Virus record (IMG/VR): IMGVR_UViG_3300011113_000491 | Location: 59,466-123,465 of that record | DNA length: 64,000 nt | Reading direction: 5' to 3' (one strand) | Source: a virus | Part shown: one piece after another, positions 30,441-39,765 of the stretch | Position numbering within the stretch: the first letter of the stretch is position 1 | How the letters are laid out: every line of letters starts with the position of its first letter | Notes under the pieces: model-generated | Told to the model about the DNA's origin: nothing | The model's database searches: none | What the model saw: the letters and a program-made list of their open reading frames with translations, nothing else | Translations under genes and position numbers: made by a program

Positions 30441-31430
30441 ATGGACAAAAAAACATATTTGAGCTGGATTTCATCTGAAGTAGAAAAGAAAAATTTTTAC
30501 AATTTAGATGAAGCAAAGAAGAAAGCAACTAAAAAACCAACCTTGACACATCCAGAATTAAAAACAGCAGCAAATGCTCTAATTGAACCATTTGCTGATA
30601 AGATTGCAGCGGCAATAGATAGAATTGGTCAAGAGAGAGTTTCTTTGTCCTCTCCAAAATCAGATGATGATGAAGCACTTCCATCCGTTGATGAATTTCA
30701 ACCATCATTTTCCAAAGAACCAGTGAGCATAAAGTACGGAAAAGCAGCTGGGTATACTAAATCTCAACATCCAAGTGATAAATCTTCAATAATCGATACA
30801 CTGAATCAAATGTATGCAGTAAATGAAGAAAATCTAAATGAGTTCAGTGCTGCGGCCGCCCAAAGAGTTACACCAGCAAAGAGAATAGGAAAAACAAAAA
30901 GTTTCAGTAGATCCGCAAGTAAAGAAACTGGTGGAGCAATTGTAAGAGTAGGTGGAGCAAAACCACAGACATCAACTGGTGGAGCAATTGTAAGAGTAGG
31001 TGGAACAAAACCAGCACCAACTTCATCCGGCGGAGCAATAGTTCTTGCTAGAAGATCACCAATAAGAACAGTTCCATCAGAAAATACCACCGGAGGAGCA
31101 CTAACAACAACTGGAGGAAATACGACAGGTGGTACAAGTGCGACTCCAGTAACTACCACAAGACTTCCAAACATTAGAACTACAAATAGAATAACTAATG
31201 TAAGAAATATTGGTGGAGACATCAATGTTGCAAGAGCAGGAAGAGATCAATACGGAACCCAAGTAGGAACAGGTAATAAAAATACAGGGACTATGGGGCA
31301 AAGAATTGGTAGAATGCAGGGTAGTTCACAAGTAACTGGACAAATTAGTGGAAGCAACAACACAGTTGTCGGTCGTAATCTAAGAGAAATGACCGCAGAA
31401 ATAGTCAAAAGAAAGCTTTGTATTATCTAA
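30441..31430 (+). CDS. Low-complexity virion protein with GGAIVRVGG repeats
   Basis: The 329-residue product begins with a helical segment (MDKKTYLSWISSE). It has a LNE site before Phe-Ser-Ala at about residue 133, then three GGAIV(RVGG/LARR) repeats, a Thr/Gly stretch and the AGRDQYGTQVGTGN module shared with the gene at 24509. The layout suggests a processed, partly fibrous protein. Its function is unknown. It starts one base after the preceding stop. Confidence 0.65.
   Translation: MDKKTYLSWISSEVEKKNFYNLDEAKKKATKKPTLTHPELKTAANALIEPFADKIAAAIDRIGQERVSLSSPKSDDDEALPSVDEFQPSFSKEPVSIKYGKAAGYTKSQHPSDKSSIIDTLNQMYAVNEENLNEFSAAAAQRVTPAKRIGKTKSFSRSASKETGGAIVRVGGAKPQTSTGGAIVRVGGTKPAPTSSGGAIVLARRSPIRTVPSENTTGGALTTTGGNTTGGTSATPVTTTRLPNIRTTNRITNVRNIGGDINVARAGRDQYGTQVGTGNKNTGTMGQRIGRMQGSSQVTGQISGSNNTVVGRNLREMTAEIVKRKLCII
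31236..31309 (+). repeat. Duplicated segment, copy 2
   Basis: Partner of 24884-24957, with three mismatches in 74 bases and the same reading frame. Confidence 0.85.
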
Positions 31431-31431
31431 T

Positions 31432-32127
31432 ATGATCGTAGTTGGTAATTTTCATCATGTAAAAACCGATCTTGAACTTCCAAATCTAGAAAGACTTGAA
31501 GTAGCAGGGGAACGATTCTACCAGACACCAGATGGTAGAGTATATCCCTCTGTAACCACTGTAACTGGATTTGAAAAGCGATCATTTTTTGCCGAATGGA
31601 GAAGAAACAATCCCACAGAGTCAAAGAGAGTTTGTTCTAGAGGCAATAGTCTTCACTCTGTAGTCGAAAAATATTTACTTAACGAAAGAGTAGATTTATC
31701 TGAGCTGGGTGATATAGAAAGAGATCTATTCCACACCATAAAACCAGAAGTAGATAAAATAACGAACATATATTGTCTAGAATCTCCTCTTTACAGTAGA
31801 ACACTTCAGTTGGCTGGTAGAGTGGATTGTATTGCCATGCACGAAGGAAAATTAGCAGTAATAGATTTCAAAGGCAGTACCAGAAACAAGAAGAGAAATG
31901 AAATAGAAAACTATTTCTTACAAGCAAGTGCATATTCATTGATGTTTCAAGAAATGACTGGAATCAAAATTCCTGATATTAAAATATTGTTGGCATCGGA
32001 GGAAGGAATTTGTCAAGTTTTTGAAGACAAAGTTATAAATAATGTTGGTAGATTAAAAGAAGTCATAGACACATACTTTGATTATATTAGAAACATGAGG
32101 AACAACAATGAAGCGACTACGACTTGA
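31432..32127 (+). CDS. PD-(D/E)xK exonuclease, RecB/MGME1-like
   Basis: The 231-residue product has YPSVTTVTGF near the start, then LAGRVDCIA, LAVIDFKGSTR and QASAYSLMFQE. These match motifs I (Asp), II/III (D-x-K) and the Q-x-x-x-Y motif of RecB-family nucleases such as MGME1-type exonucleases. It probably trims single-stranded or end DNA in recombination or packaging. It lies among late genes and overlaps the next gene by 20 bases. Confidence 0.82.
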   Translation: MIVVGNFHHVKTDLELPNLERLEVAGERFYQTPDGRVYPSVTTVTGFEKRSFFAEWRRNNPTESKRVCSRGNSLHSVVEKYLLNERVDLSELGDIERDLFHTIKPEVDKITNIYCLESPLYSRTLQLAGRVDCIAMHEGKLAVIDFKGSTRNKKRNEIENYFLQASAYSLMFQEMTGIKIPDIKILLASEEGICQVFEDKVINNVGRLKEVIDTYFDYIRNMRNNNEATTT

Positions 32128-32512
32128 AGAAGTGAACAGAAGAAACTCAGTTACATGGACCGCATGTAATGATGATTCTAGATCACTAGTATGGAGAAAA
32201 CTTTTTATTGAAAGTTTTGGTGGTAAATTCTTAAGAGAAGGTCGCTACTGGAAATGGGAAGAAAACAAAAAAGAACAAATTATTCCAAGAAAATCTTGGG
32301 TGTTTTCAGACAAAAATAGTAAAGAGGTAAGAATAACTAATTTTACCGAATACTGCAAAGAACACGATTTGAGTAGATCCGCTATGTATGAAGTCATGAG
32401 TGGTAAAAGACGACAGCACAAGGGGTACACATTCTTGGCAGAAGAAATAAACGGTGTAAAAATAGTTCGACTTTTCGATCCACCGTCAAACGACGAAGAA
32501 AAAGTAGTCTAA
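32108..32512 (+). CDS. DNA-binding NUMOD-like protein
   Basis: The 134-residue product contains WVFSDKNSKEVRITNFTEYCKEHDLSRSAMYEVMSGKR followed by KGY. The pattern has the beta pair, HTH and KG-aromatic end of NUMOD-type modules found in homing endonucleases. No nuclease domain is visible, so it may be a stand-alone DNA-binding remnant or regulator. A terminator follows. Confidence 0.7.
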   Translation: MKRLRLEEVNRRNSVTWTACNDDSRSLVWRKLFIESFGGKFLREGRYWKWEENKKEQIIPRKSWVFSDKNSKEVRITNFTEYCKEHDLSRSAMYEVMSGKRRQHKGYTFLAEEINGVKIVRLFDPPSNDEEKVV

Positions 32513-32531
32513 TATAGTCAAGTTTGTGCCA

Positions 32532-32558
32532 ACCAGAGGATTACCCTCTGGTTTTTTA
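32532..32558 (+). terminator. Intrinsic terminator
   Basis: AACCAGAGG and CCTCTGGTT pair around ATTAC and are followed by T6. The next late promoter lies directly downstream. Confidence 0.88.
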
Positions 32559-32566
32559 TCTGTATA

Positions 32567-32576
32567 AATACAGTAC
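32567..32576 (+). promoter_or_regulatory. T4-type late promoter
   Basis: TATAAATA followed 18 bases later by the ATG at 32589, with AGGA in between. Confidence 0.75.
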
Positions 32577-32588
32577 AGGAACTAATTT

Positions 32589-35213
32589 ATGGCAAAAAGT
32601 ATAGTCGTAACATATGGTAGATTCAATCCCCCAACGGCGGGACACCACTTACTAGCACAAGAAGTGGTGCGTCAGGCGGGAGAAATGGGTGCAGATCATA
32701 TGATCTATGGTAGTATGAGTGCAGATCCCAAAAAGAATCCACTTACCCCAGAACAAAAAGCAAAGCACATGGGAAGAGTTCTAGGAACTCCAAGAGTCCA
32801 TGTTGGTGAGGGTGCAAGAAATCCATTTGAGATGCTTCATCATTTAAGTCAGCAGGGGTATGACACGGTTCATATGGTTCTTGGTTCAGATAGAGCAGAT
32901 GAAGGTATATTCAACAAAATGAAACAATATGTTGAAAGTGGTGAACTGCCTGGAGTTGGAAAACTTGGAATCAAGAGACTTACAGGTTCAACTGCCGGTG
33001 CAGCAAGAAGTGATGATGCCAAAGGTCTAGCTGGTATTTCCGGTACGAAGCAAAGAGCTTTTGTTTCTGCTGGAGACTTTGCTGGATTCAGAAAAGGTCT
33101 TCCCGGACATGTTTCTGAAGAGCATGCAAGAGAACTTTTCGATGACGTTAGGGCTGGAATGCAAGGATCAACTAAATCCAGGCCAAAAAAGAAAGTATCC
33201 AAAAAGAAAGTTGCAAAGAAAGTAAAGAAGAAACTTAAAGAAAGTTTATACTTTGGTCCCTTGTCGTTTGTTATCAATTCATTTTTGACAGAATCGCAAA
33301 AGAAAACAACGGTAGAAAGAAAAACATCACAGAATACAAGAAAAAGAAACCAAAGAACTAACGACAAGGCAAAACAAGCCTCAGGTGATTTGTCTCAATA
33401 CATGATTGTTAGCACAAAACAAAATAAAATTGAAATTATTACAAAGGGCGCATACAGAAGCAAAAATCATGTGATTGTGACCCCACCAGAAAAAATGAGT
33501 ACTGGCGCAATGTCTAAAGCCGCCAAAGACAAAAACTTTAGAGCAACACCAACTTCTGTAAAATTAGGATTTGGAAAGAAAGAAGATTTAGAAAAAGAAG
33601 GAAAATCAGAGAAGAAAAAATCACAGGCGAGAGGAAAAACCAAAAGCGAAAAACAAGAAGCACCCCAAGCTCTACCACAAAGAGTTCCGAGAGTGTCTGG
33701 TTCAAAATCAAGTTTTCCAGATGACGATCATGCTGCTGGAGATATGGAATCTGGAATTGTTGCCGCATTCAATGAAGCAATGGGCATATCACTAGAAAAG
33801 CAAATAAAAGAAAAACTAATTACACCAGAAGCAGCAGAATTTATAAAAAATAGCACCACTCTCGGAGACTCGGCCAGAAGAACATTACAGGTTATTTCAG
33901 AACAACTATCTGTAAAACATCCTGGATCTAACTTTGCTGCAATACACTATGGAGCAACAAAAACAGAAAGACTAAGTAAATTTTGGACTGGTTATGGCGG
34001 AGTAGATAACACACCAAAGTCTGACATATTGTTCCGTGACATGAACACTGGACAAATTATTGGTGTTTCTGTGAAGTGTGGACCATCACAGTTGATGTCG
34101 GGTAAGGCCGGCGGCGAAGCAACTGCTACTGTATATACCGCACTTGAAGGAATGGACAAACGAAAATTAGAACCAAAAGTTCAAAAGAAAGTTCAAAAAC
34201 TAATAAAAGCACTAAAAAATTTAGTGAATGAACCAAGAAGAACTAAAGGTGGAGATATATCTGATTACCTAAAAGGAGAACTGAAAGGTAAAGACGAAGA
34301 TATATTGTTGTTCGACAAACTTCATAAAGATGCAAAAAAGGATCTAGAAGATCTGTTATCAGAAAGTAAAGAATTTAGAAAAGGATTTGTTTTTGAAGCA
34401 CTAACTGGTGCAGCAAAATTTGATACAGGAAATCCAAAGAAAATAAGTCCTGCTGTAGCACAATATGTACTGTCCATGAATAGAGATGGAACAGAAACAT
34501 CATTATCTCAAATAACACCAGAATATGCAGATAAAGTTGCAGATGCTTTAAGTTTCGTTATTCGTTTTAAGAGTAGTTCTGTAAAATCATCCGAAGCAGT
34601 GGCATTTCAAAAGAAGACTGGTAAAAAACTATATTCATACTGGAGTGTGATATCAATGGTTCTAAATCCAAAGAAGTTCATAAAAGAATCATTTACTTAT
34701 AATCCAGTTCTAAGTAGTCTGCTAAATGAAGATCCTGTAACAGACAGAGAAACTTTAGAAATTTTAGATCAAATTGAAAATGAAATTGGTGGAGATATCT
34801 ACTCTTTAATGCAGTTCCTAGAGATTGAACCCGAATCGTTTTCAACTGGAGACATTGACTTTACAAACTTTGGAAAAGTAGAATCAGGATTCTATAACAC
34901 AGTTGTAATAGGAGATAAACAATTTGAAATACCAGTAGAAAAGAATGTAATAGAACAAGTTTATATTTCTTTTGCTAAAAAATTCCTACTAGAAAAAAGA
35001 AACTATAGAAAAGAGTATGACAATTACCAAGGTCGTTCAGATCAGATTGAGAAGAGATCAAGTCGCAACAAGGCAAGAAGACTTCTCAAGAAGATGGGTA
35101 GAGTAAGAGATGGGGACGGAAAAGATGTTGATCACAAGAATGGCAACCCAAAAGATAATAGTGTTAAAAATCTAAGAGTTACCAGCAAGTCCCACAACAG
35201 ATCCAAGAGGTAA
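32589..35213 (+). CDS. Multi-domain virion protein: nucleotidyltransferase and HNH
   Basis: The product has 874 residues. Residues 1-190 form a cytidylyltransferase/NMNAT-type fold (GRFNPPTAGHH, the T-x-G-H nucleotide-binding motif). A Lys-rich hinge carries LKE at 216-218 and LTE at 233-235, both before Ser, so the enzyme could be released by the head protease. The middle (about 380-640) includes SDILFRDMNTG ... IGVSVKCGPSQ, resembling a PD-(D/E)xK-type core. A LNE site lies before DPVTD. The last 55 residues look like an HNH nuclease (DVDHKNGNPKDNS, NLRVTSKSHN). Similar mosaics occur in cyanophages. Substrates are unknown. Confidence 0.78.
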   Translation: MAKSIVVTYGRFNPPTAGHHLLAQEVVRQAGEMGADHMIYGSMSADPKKNPLTPEQKAKHMGRVLGTPRVHVGEGARNPFEMLHHLSQQGYDTVHMVLGSDRADEGIFNKMKQYVESGELPGVGKLGIKRLTGSTAGAARSDDAKGLAGISGTKQRAFVSAGDFAGFRKGLPGHVSEEHARELFDDVRAGMQGSTKSRPKKKVSKKKVAKKVKKKLKESLYFGPLSFVINSFLTESQKKTTVERKTSQNTRKRNQRTNDKAKQASGDLSQYMIVSTKQNKIEIITKGAYRSKNHVIVTPPEKMSTGAMSKAAKDKNFRATPTSVKLGFGKKEDLEKEGKSEKKKSQARGKTKSEKQEAPQALPQRVPRVSGSKSSFPDDDHAAGDMESGIVAAFNEAMGISLEKQIKEKLITPEAAEFIKNSTTLGDSARRTLQVISEQLSVKHPGSNFAAIHYGATKTERLSKFWTGYGGVDNTPKSDILFRDMNTGQIIGVSVKCGPSQLMSGKAGGEATATVYTALEGMDKRKLEPKVQKKVQKLIKALKNLVNEPRRTKGGDISDYLKGELKGKDEDILLFDKLHKDAKKDLEDLLSESKEFRKGFVFEALTGAAKFDTGNPKKISPAVAQYVLSMNRDGTETSLSQITPEYADKVADALSFVIRFKSSSVKSSEAVAFQKKTGKKLYSYWSVISMVLNPKKFIKESFTYNPVLSSLLNEDPVTDRETLEILDQIENEIGGDIYSLMQFLEIEPESFSTGDIDFTNFGKVESGFYNTVVIGDKQFEIPVEKNVIEQVYISFAKKFLLEKRNYRKEYDNYQGRSDQIEKRSSRNKARRLLKKMGRVRDGDGKDVDHKNGNPKDNSVKNLRVTSKSHNRSKR

Positions 35214-35215
35214 TC

Positions 35216-35848
35216 ATGCAGGAAGTAGATCTTATTAAAGAGTTTAGTTTTAATTATTGGATCGAACTTGGGATTGCGGTTGGAGTTGCTGTTGGTGCTG
35301 CTGTGTGGAAATTGTGGCCAAAGAAAAAAGAAGAAATAGAAGATCATATGGACTGGAGAGTTCATAGTGACATACACGAACAACTAACAGAACTAAGAGT
35401 TCTCTCGGATGCTGCCAGAGCACAATTAATTCGTTTCCACAATGGCGAATACTTTATGGATGGTGTGTCCATGAGAAAACTTTCTCTGACTCATGAATCT
35501 GTTTCTCGTGGAGTCGCTGCTGAAGGTGACAAAAAAACAAATCTACTCATCTCCCTTTTTGCACCACTCATTGAAAAGATAATCAACAATTCAGCAGACA
35601 TGCATTTCATGACATCCGAAAGAGAAGGATTTCATAAGTCTTTCATGGAGATATCAAATGTAAACTCTTTTATGGTTCTTCCAGTAAAGTACAAGAACAA
35701 CATCTCTGGGTATCTTATGCTACAGTGGTGCAGTCCAACAAAGACAAAGAAGGCAATAAATAATATAGTTCAAACATCTAAACTTATAACAGATGCAAGA
35801 GACAGAATACAAGTTCTTCTTGAAGAACAAACGAGGGTGAAGAAATGA
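35216..35848 (+). CDS. Membrane-anchored GAF-like phage protein
   Basis: The 210-residue product has one N-terminal membrane segment (WIELGIAVGVAVGAAVWKLW, residues 16-35). A helix and a conserved-looking block RAQLIRFHNGEYFMDGVSMRKLSLTHE follow, then an alpha/beta region (FMVLPVKYKNNISGYLMLQW) resembling a GAF domain. I have seen the FHNG...S..K.S.T.E pattern in phage proteins of unknown role. It is coupled to the next gene by a four-base overlap. Confidence 0.68.
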   Translation: MQEVDLIKEFSFNYWIELGIAVGVAVGAAVWKLWPKKKEEIEDHMDWRVHSDIHEQLTELRVLSDAARAQLIRFHNGEYFMDGVSMRKLSLTHESVSRGVAAEGDKKTNLLISLFAPLIEKIINNSADMHFMTSEREGFHKSFMEISNVNSFMVLPVKYKNNISGYLMLQWCSPTKTKKAINNIVQTSKLITDARDRIQVLLEEQTRVKK

Positions 35849-38172
35849 AGGGATTGAAGAAAGCAAAAACACCTGAAGAAATTGCAAAAGAAAAAGGTGT
35901 CCCACTTGAGGATGTCATTCGTCAATTACAGATGGGTGTAAAGGTTGAAAAAGAACACACAACCGATAAAGATATTGCAACACATATTGCTTTACAACAC
36001 CTAGAAGAACTTCCAACAAAGTACTACTCGATGTTGAAGAAGATGGAAAAGGCAGCAATGAACGAAGATTTAAGAAATTGGTTCAATCCAAAACACCCGG
36101 ATGGTGGATGGAAAAGAATCAATTCAAAAGGAGAGGCGGTAGGACCATGCGCGAGAGGATCAAGTTCAGAACCCAAACCAAAATGCATGTCGAACAAGAA
36201 AAGAAAACAACTCAGCAAAAAACGAAGGGCTGCGGCTGTAAGGGCAAAAAGAAAACATGATCCTGTCGCGGATCGTGCAGGAAAAGGTGGCAAACCAGTA
36301 AATGTTTCTAACTTTGGAAAGGGAAGGATATCAGAGGAAATGGAATACTTAGCAGAAAAGAATGTACCAACAAATCCAGAATTATGGTCAAAAGCAAAAT
36401 CACTTGCGAGATCCAAGTTTGATGTTTATCCTTCCGCCTACGCCAATGGTTGGGCAGCCAAATGGTATAAGAATAAAGGTGGCGGATGGAAGAAGGGCAA
36501 GGTAGACGAATCAGTTCTGTTTGGAATTTTAAATAGAAAAACTGGTAAGTTTAAAACAGATCCCAATCAAACCGATCCATCGACAGGAATGCCTATGGCA
36601 GTTCAATTTACCTCTCAGTCAGAGGGAATTCCAACAGTAATGTCTCAACCAGATAAAGACGATTTGATGATAACTGTATATGATCCTAAAAAAGAAACAA
36701 TAGATGAAAAGATTTCTTTCTTCTATAAACATCAAAAATCAAAACTTTTAGGAGAAGATCATGCTGCAATTGAAAGTGGAGAGATGATTGATGATGAGGG
36801 TCAAATGGCAGCAAATCAACTCGACACAATTCAACACGCAATAGAGAGACTAAGAGATAAAATCAAAGGAAAGAAACAACAACTTCCTGCATGGGTTCAA
36901 TCCAAGATAACCAACGCAACAGATGGTATTGACACTGTTGCAGACTATATGTCTAGCGATTCTGAAGAAGAATTGAATGAGAATTTTGTTTATGATCATG
37001 GAACTAAAGGATATAGAGCACATAATCCAAATACAGATCCCCCTGTAAAACGAATTCCAGACAATGCACCTGTAGTAGAGCTCGGAGGAAAAAGTAGAGA
37101 AAAAGTTCTTAGAGGAAGAAGTGTGGAAGGAGCTCTAAAAGACATTACAACCCCCCGAACTGGACTAAGGGGATTAATTCAAAGAATAAAGAGTGTATTT
37201 GTAAGAGAAGATGTTCAGGGAAACAAAGAAAGTTATGCAGATTACCAAGCAAGACTTCAGGGACATGTTGGTGCTGGTAGATTTGATCAATTAGTAGATC
37301 ACCACGACAAAGTTCATGCTGCAATGGGATATCTGAAAAGTTTAGAACCACACTATAAGAAAGCAATTCCTCTAGTAATAAGGGCTATGGGTGGAAGTGG
37401 TGGTAATCAACACGCAAGAGGTATGGTTGTTACTGGGGTGAGTGGAATGAAACTGACTGGTAGACCAACAGGAGCAGGAGGTCATGCTGCTTCTCATAAA
37501 AGAGATGTTGCCAATCATATAAAAGACATAACCGGTCTCCATAGAAGTTTCTATGCTTCTCTAAGACCAGATCATTACCACACCTTAATTAGTATTTTTG
37601 GTGACATGTTTACTGAAAAGGGTAAACAAAGACTGGAAGAAGCAAAGAAACCATACAAAGGGTTTGTAAAGGGAAAGAACCACCCAGAAGGCGGACTCTC
37701 TCGTTCTGAAGCAAGAAGACAGGGTATTCATGCCGGAATCGAAACCAAACGAGAAGCACAAAAGAAGGGTGGATTCGGTAAACTCTCAGGTAAGACTCAG
37801 AAGAGAAGAAAATCATTCTGCTCTCGCATGTGTGGAATGAAGAAAAGAAGAACCAGTGCAAAGACGGCAAGAGATCCAAAGAGCAAGATTAATGCCGCTT
37901 TACGAGTCTGGGGATGTCGCTGTGAGTCATATAACCCAACCTGCGATGTGTGTGAGCACGAAAAACAACTCCTAATGCACGAAGAAGTGGTTAATAAGAA
38001 AAATAAAGGGACAATGACCAAAGCAGAAATTTCTAAAAGAGACGAAAAGGCAAAAGGTATAAAACCACAACCAATCAAAGGCGACACCGACGATGAGTCA
38101 AGACACCGTATTGCGACATACATCACTTTAAGAGCGCGTGGTGGTGGAAAGAAGAAGAAAGCAAAGAAATAA
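35845..38172 (+). CDS. Mosaic virion polyprotein
   Basis: The 775-residue product is a chain of small modules. A DUF5661-like helix pair comes first (QMGVKVEKEHTTDKDIATHIALQHLEE). Two LNPKH..GGW/CARG-type and basic KKRKQLSKKRRAAAVR segments follow, then a PELWSKAKSLARSKFDVYPSAYANGWAAKWYK module, helical regions, and a C-terminal basic module with paired Cys (CSRMCGMKKRR, CRCESYNPTCDVCEH). L-x-E or similar sites (LNE before Asn-Phe, LEE before Ala-Lys) lie between modules. It probably supplies several head-internal peptides. Confidence 0.7.
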   Translation: MKGLKKAKTPEEIAKEKGVPLEDVIRQLQMGVKVEKEHTTDKDIATHIALQHLEELPTKYYSMLKKMEKAAMNEDLRNWFNPKHPDGGWKRINSKGEAVGPCARGSSSEPKPKCMSNKKRKQLSKKRRAAAVRAKRKHDPVADRAGKGGKPVNVSNFGKGRISEEMEYLAEKNVPTNPELWSKAKSLARSKFDVYPSAYANGWAAKWYKNKGGGWKKGKVDESVLFGILNRKTGKFKTDPNQTDPSTGMPMAVQFTSQSEGIPTVMSQPDKDDLMITVYDPKKETIDEKISFFYKHQKSKLLGEDHAAIESGEMIDDEGQMAANQLDTIQHAIERLRDKIKGKKQQLPAWVQSKITNATDGIDTVADYMSSDSEEELNENFVYDHGTKGYRAHNPNTDPPVKRIPDNAPVVELGGKSREKVLRGRSVEGALKDITTPRTGLRGLIQRIKSVFVREDVQGNKESYADYQARLQGHVGAGRFDQLVDHHDKVHAAMGYLKSLEPHYKKAIPLVIRAMGGSGGNQHARGMVVTGVSGMKLTGRPTGAGGHAASHKRDVANHIKDITGLHRSFYASLRPDHYHTLISIFGDMFTEKGKQRLEEAKKPYKGFVKGKNHPEGGLSRSEARRQGIHAGIETKREAQKKGGFGKLSGKTQKRRKSFCSRMCGMKKRRTSAKTARDPKSKINAALRVWGCRCESYNPTCDVCEHEKQLLMHEEVVNKKNKGTMTKAEISKRDEKAKGIKPQPIKGDTDDESRHRIATYITLRARGGGKKKKAKK

Positions 38173-38173
38173 G

Positions 38174-38184
38174 GGTTATAAATA
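38174..38184 (+). promoter_or_regulatory. T4-type late promoter
   Basis: TATAAATA just after the preceding stop, then AGGAGA and the ATG at 38201. Confidence 0.75.
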
Positions 38185-38200
38185 AGACTAGGAGACAAAA

Positions 38201-39391
38201 ATGAAGAAATTTAAGGAATTGTATAAAAAACTTTTAGAAGATTACACCGAAGGTGGATCGGTATTTAACGGATTTGCTGATGCTAATCCGAGAAGATCTG
38301 CCCATTTAGACTACGGAACTTCCCAAATGGGTCGGGGAGACAGCATTTCTAGAATTAATGCATTTATTCATAAATTTCTAATGGGTAACTACATTGATGT
38401 AAACGCACCAATCATAGAGCTAAGATCTAGACTAAATCATGCAGGTCTAGATTTTCCATTTGACGGGACAAGAATAAAATTAACTCCTGGTGTCAACACA
38501 TTTCCTTTAAAATTATATGGTGACGTTTTTGGACAAACACCAACAACAGACCTTTCAAAGGGATTTGATCGTGGTGACAATTTACCAAACATGGTAATGC
38601 AAATCGATTGTAAATACGATGAAGAATCGTGTATGTGGAATTTATCCGGTAAGATAAAACCCGGAACAGGTGCAACAAATACGGAAATAAATGAGAGCAT
38701 TGAAACTCTAAATGAAATTGCTCCACTTCTAGCCATGCTTGCTCCTCTTGCGGCCAAAGCATTACCTATGGTAGCAAAAGTAGGTACGATAGCAGCTAGA
38801 GTTGGATCTGTTGCTAACGCAGTTAGTGGTGCCGCCAGCACAATTCAGTCAATGACCAAACCACAATCTTCTGCTGCTGAACAAGAAGAAGCAATAGGTG
38901 AGTATGGAACAAAATCAAAAAAGTCAAAAGGAAAAATGTGTGAAGATGGAAACTGTGGTGAAAGAGACATGCCTGCTCCAGTAATAGGAGGAGACGGATC
39001 AAACTACAACATGGGAATAAATTTTGGTGGTGATCAAATGGTTGCCACAGGGGATCCACTTCGACAAATTCCAATGTTTGAACAGTCTCAGGAAAAAAAA
39101 GACAGAGCAAGAGCACTGATGCACTTCATAACAAGAAAAGGTGAAATCCGTAGTAGAGTTTTGATGCCAGTGTTCACGCATCTAAGTCAAAAGTCATCAA
39201 AGGGAAAACTAGGAACAGATTCAATAAAGAAAGAACTTTATTATGTTGTAAATTCTGCATCTAGAAAATCTGGAATTACATTGACAAAATCGGAAAAGGA
39301 CAGAGTTGTTAACGATCTTGTTAGAAATTTCAGAAAATACTTAAAGACAAAAAATTCTACCAAAACAACAAAGTCTAAAAAGATTAAATGA
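38201..39391 (+). CDS. Capsid-targeted protein with hydrophobic segment
   Basis: The 396-residue product begins MKKFKELYKKLLE before Asp, a targeting-type peptide. A beta-rich domain (about 60-165) precedes LNE before Ile-Ala-Pro. A long Ala/Val-rich membrane-active segment (LLAMLAPLAAKALPMVAKVG) follows, and a basic helical C-terminal domain ends in KSKKIK. Cleavage at LNE would free the hydrophobic part, which could insert into the host membrane during DNA entry. This is inference. Confidence 0.7.
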   Translation: MKKFKELYKKLLEDYTEGGSVFNGFADANPRRSAHLDYGTSQMGRGDSISRINAFIHKFLMGNYIDVNAPIIELRSRLNHAGLDFPFDGTRIKLTPGVNTFPLKLYGDVFGQTPTTDLSKGFDRGDNLPNMVMQIDCKYDEESCMWNLSGKIKPGTGATNTEINESIETLNEIAPLLAMLAPLAAKALPMVAKVGTIAARVGSVANAVSGAASTIQSMTKPQSSAAEQEEAIGEYGTKSKKSKGKMCEDGNCGERDMPAPVIGGDGSNYNMGINFGGDQMVATGDPLRQIPMFEQSQEKKDRARALMHFITRKGEIRSRVLMPVFTHLSQKSSKGKLGTDSIKKELYYVVNSASRKSGITLTKSEKDRVVNDLVRNFRKYLKTKNSTKTTKSKKIK

Positions 39392-39765
39392 AATCTAGTA
39401 TATCTCCTGATACCTTTTTACTATATGCTAGCAAGATGTATAACAATCCATCTTGCATGGGTATCGAGGAATTTTACGAAGATTTAGATAAAATTAAGTA
39501 TGTTAAAAGACTTCTTATAAGATTCAAGAGAGGTGGAGAGTTAAAAGAAAGATTGATTTTAAATCATATCATAACTTTACAAAATCTATTTGGAGCAGAA
39601 GCAACGACTAGGATACTTTTTTACAAATTAAATAGAGAACTTCATCCTTACTTAAAATCATTTTTACATTACTTAAATTACCTTCCCCAAGAAATACCAG
39701 AAGTAAACTTAGAAAATATAATAACAGATCACAGAATAGATAAAATACTAAAAGATATAAAATGA
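39388..39765 (+). CDS. Conserved phage hypothetical protein
   Basis: The 125-residue product has FLLYASKMYNNPSCMGIEEFYEDL, KYVKRLLIRFKRGGELKERLILNHIITL and a Leu-rich end with NYLPQEIPEV. I recognise this all-helical pattern from T4-like cyanophage genomes, where it has no known function. It overlaps both neighbours by four bases. Confidence 0.75.
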   Translation: MKSSISPDTFLLYASKMYNNPSCMGIEEFYEDLDKIKYVKRLLIRFKRGGELKERLILNHIITLQNLFGAEATTRILFYKLNRELHPYLKSFLHYLNYLPQEIPEVNLENIITDHRIDKILKDIK

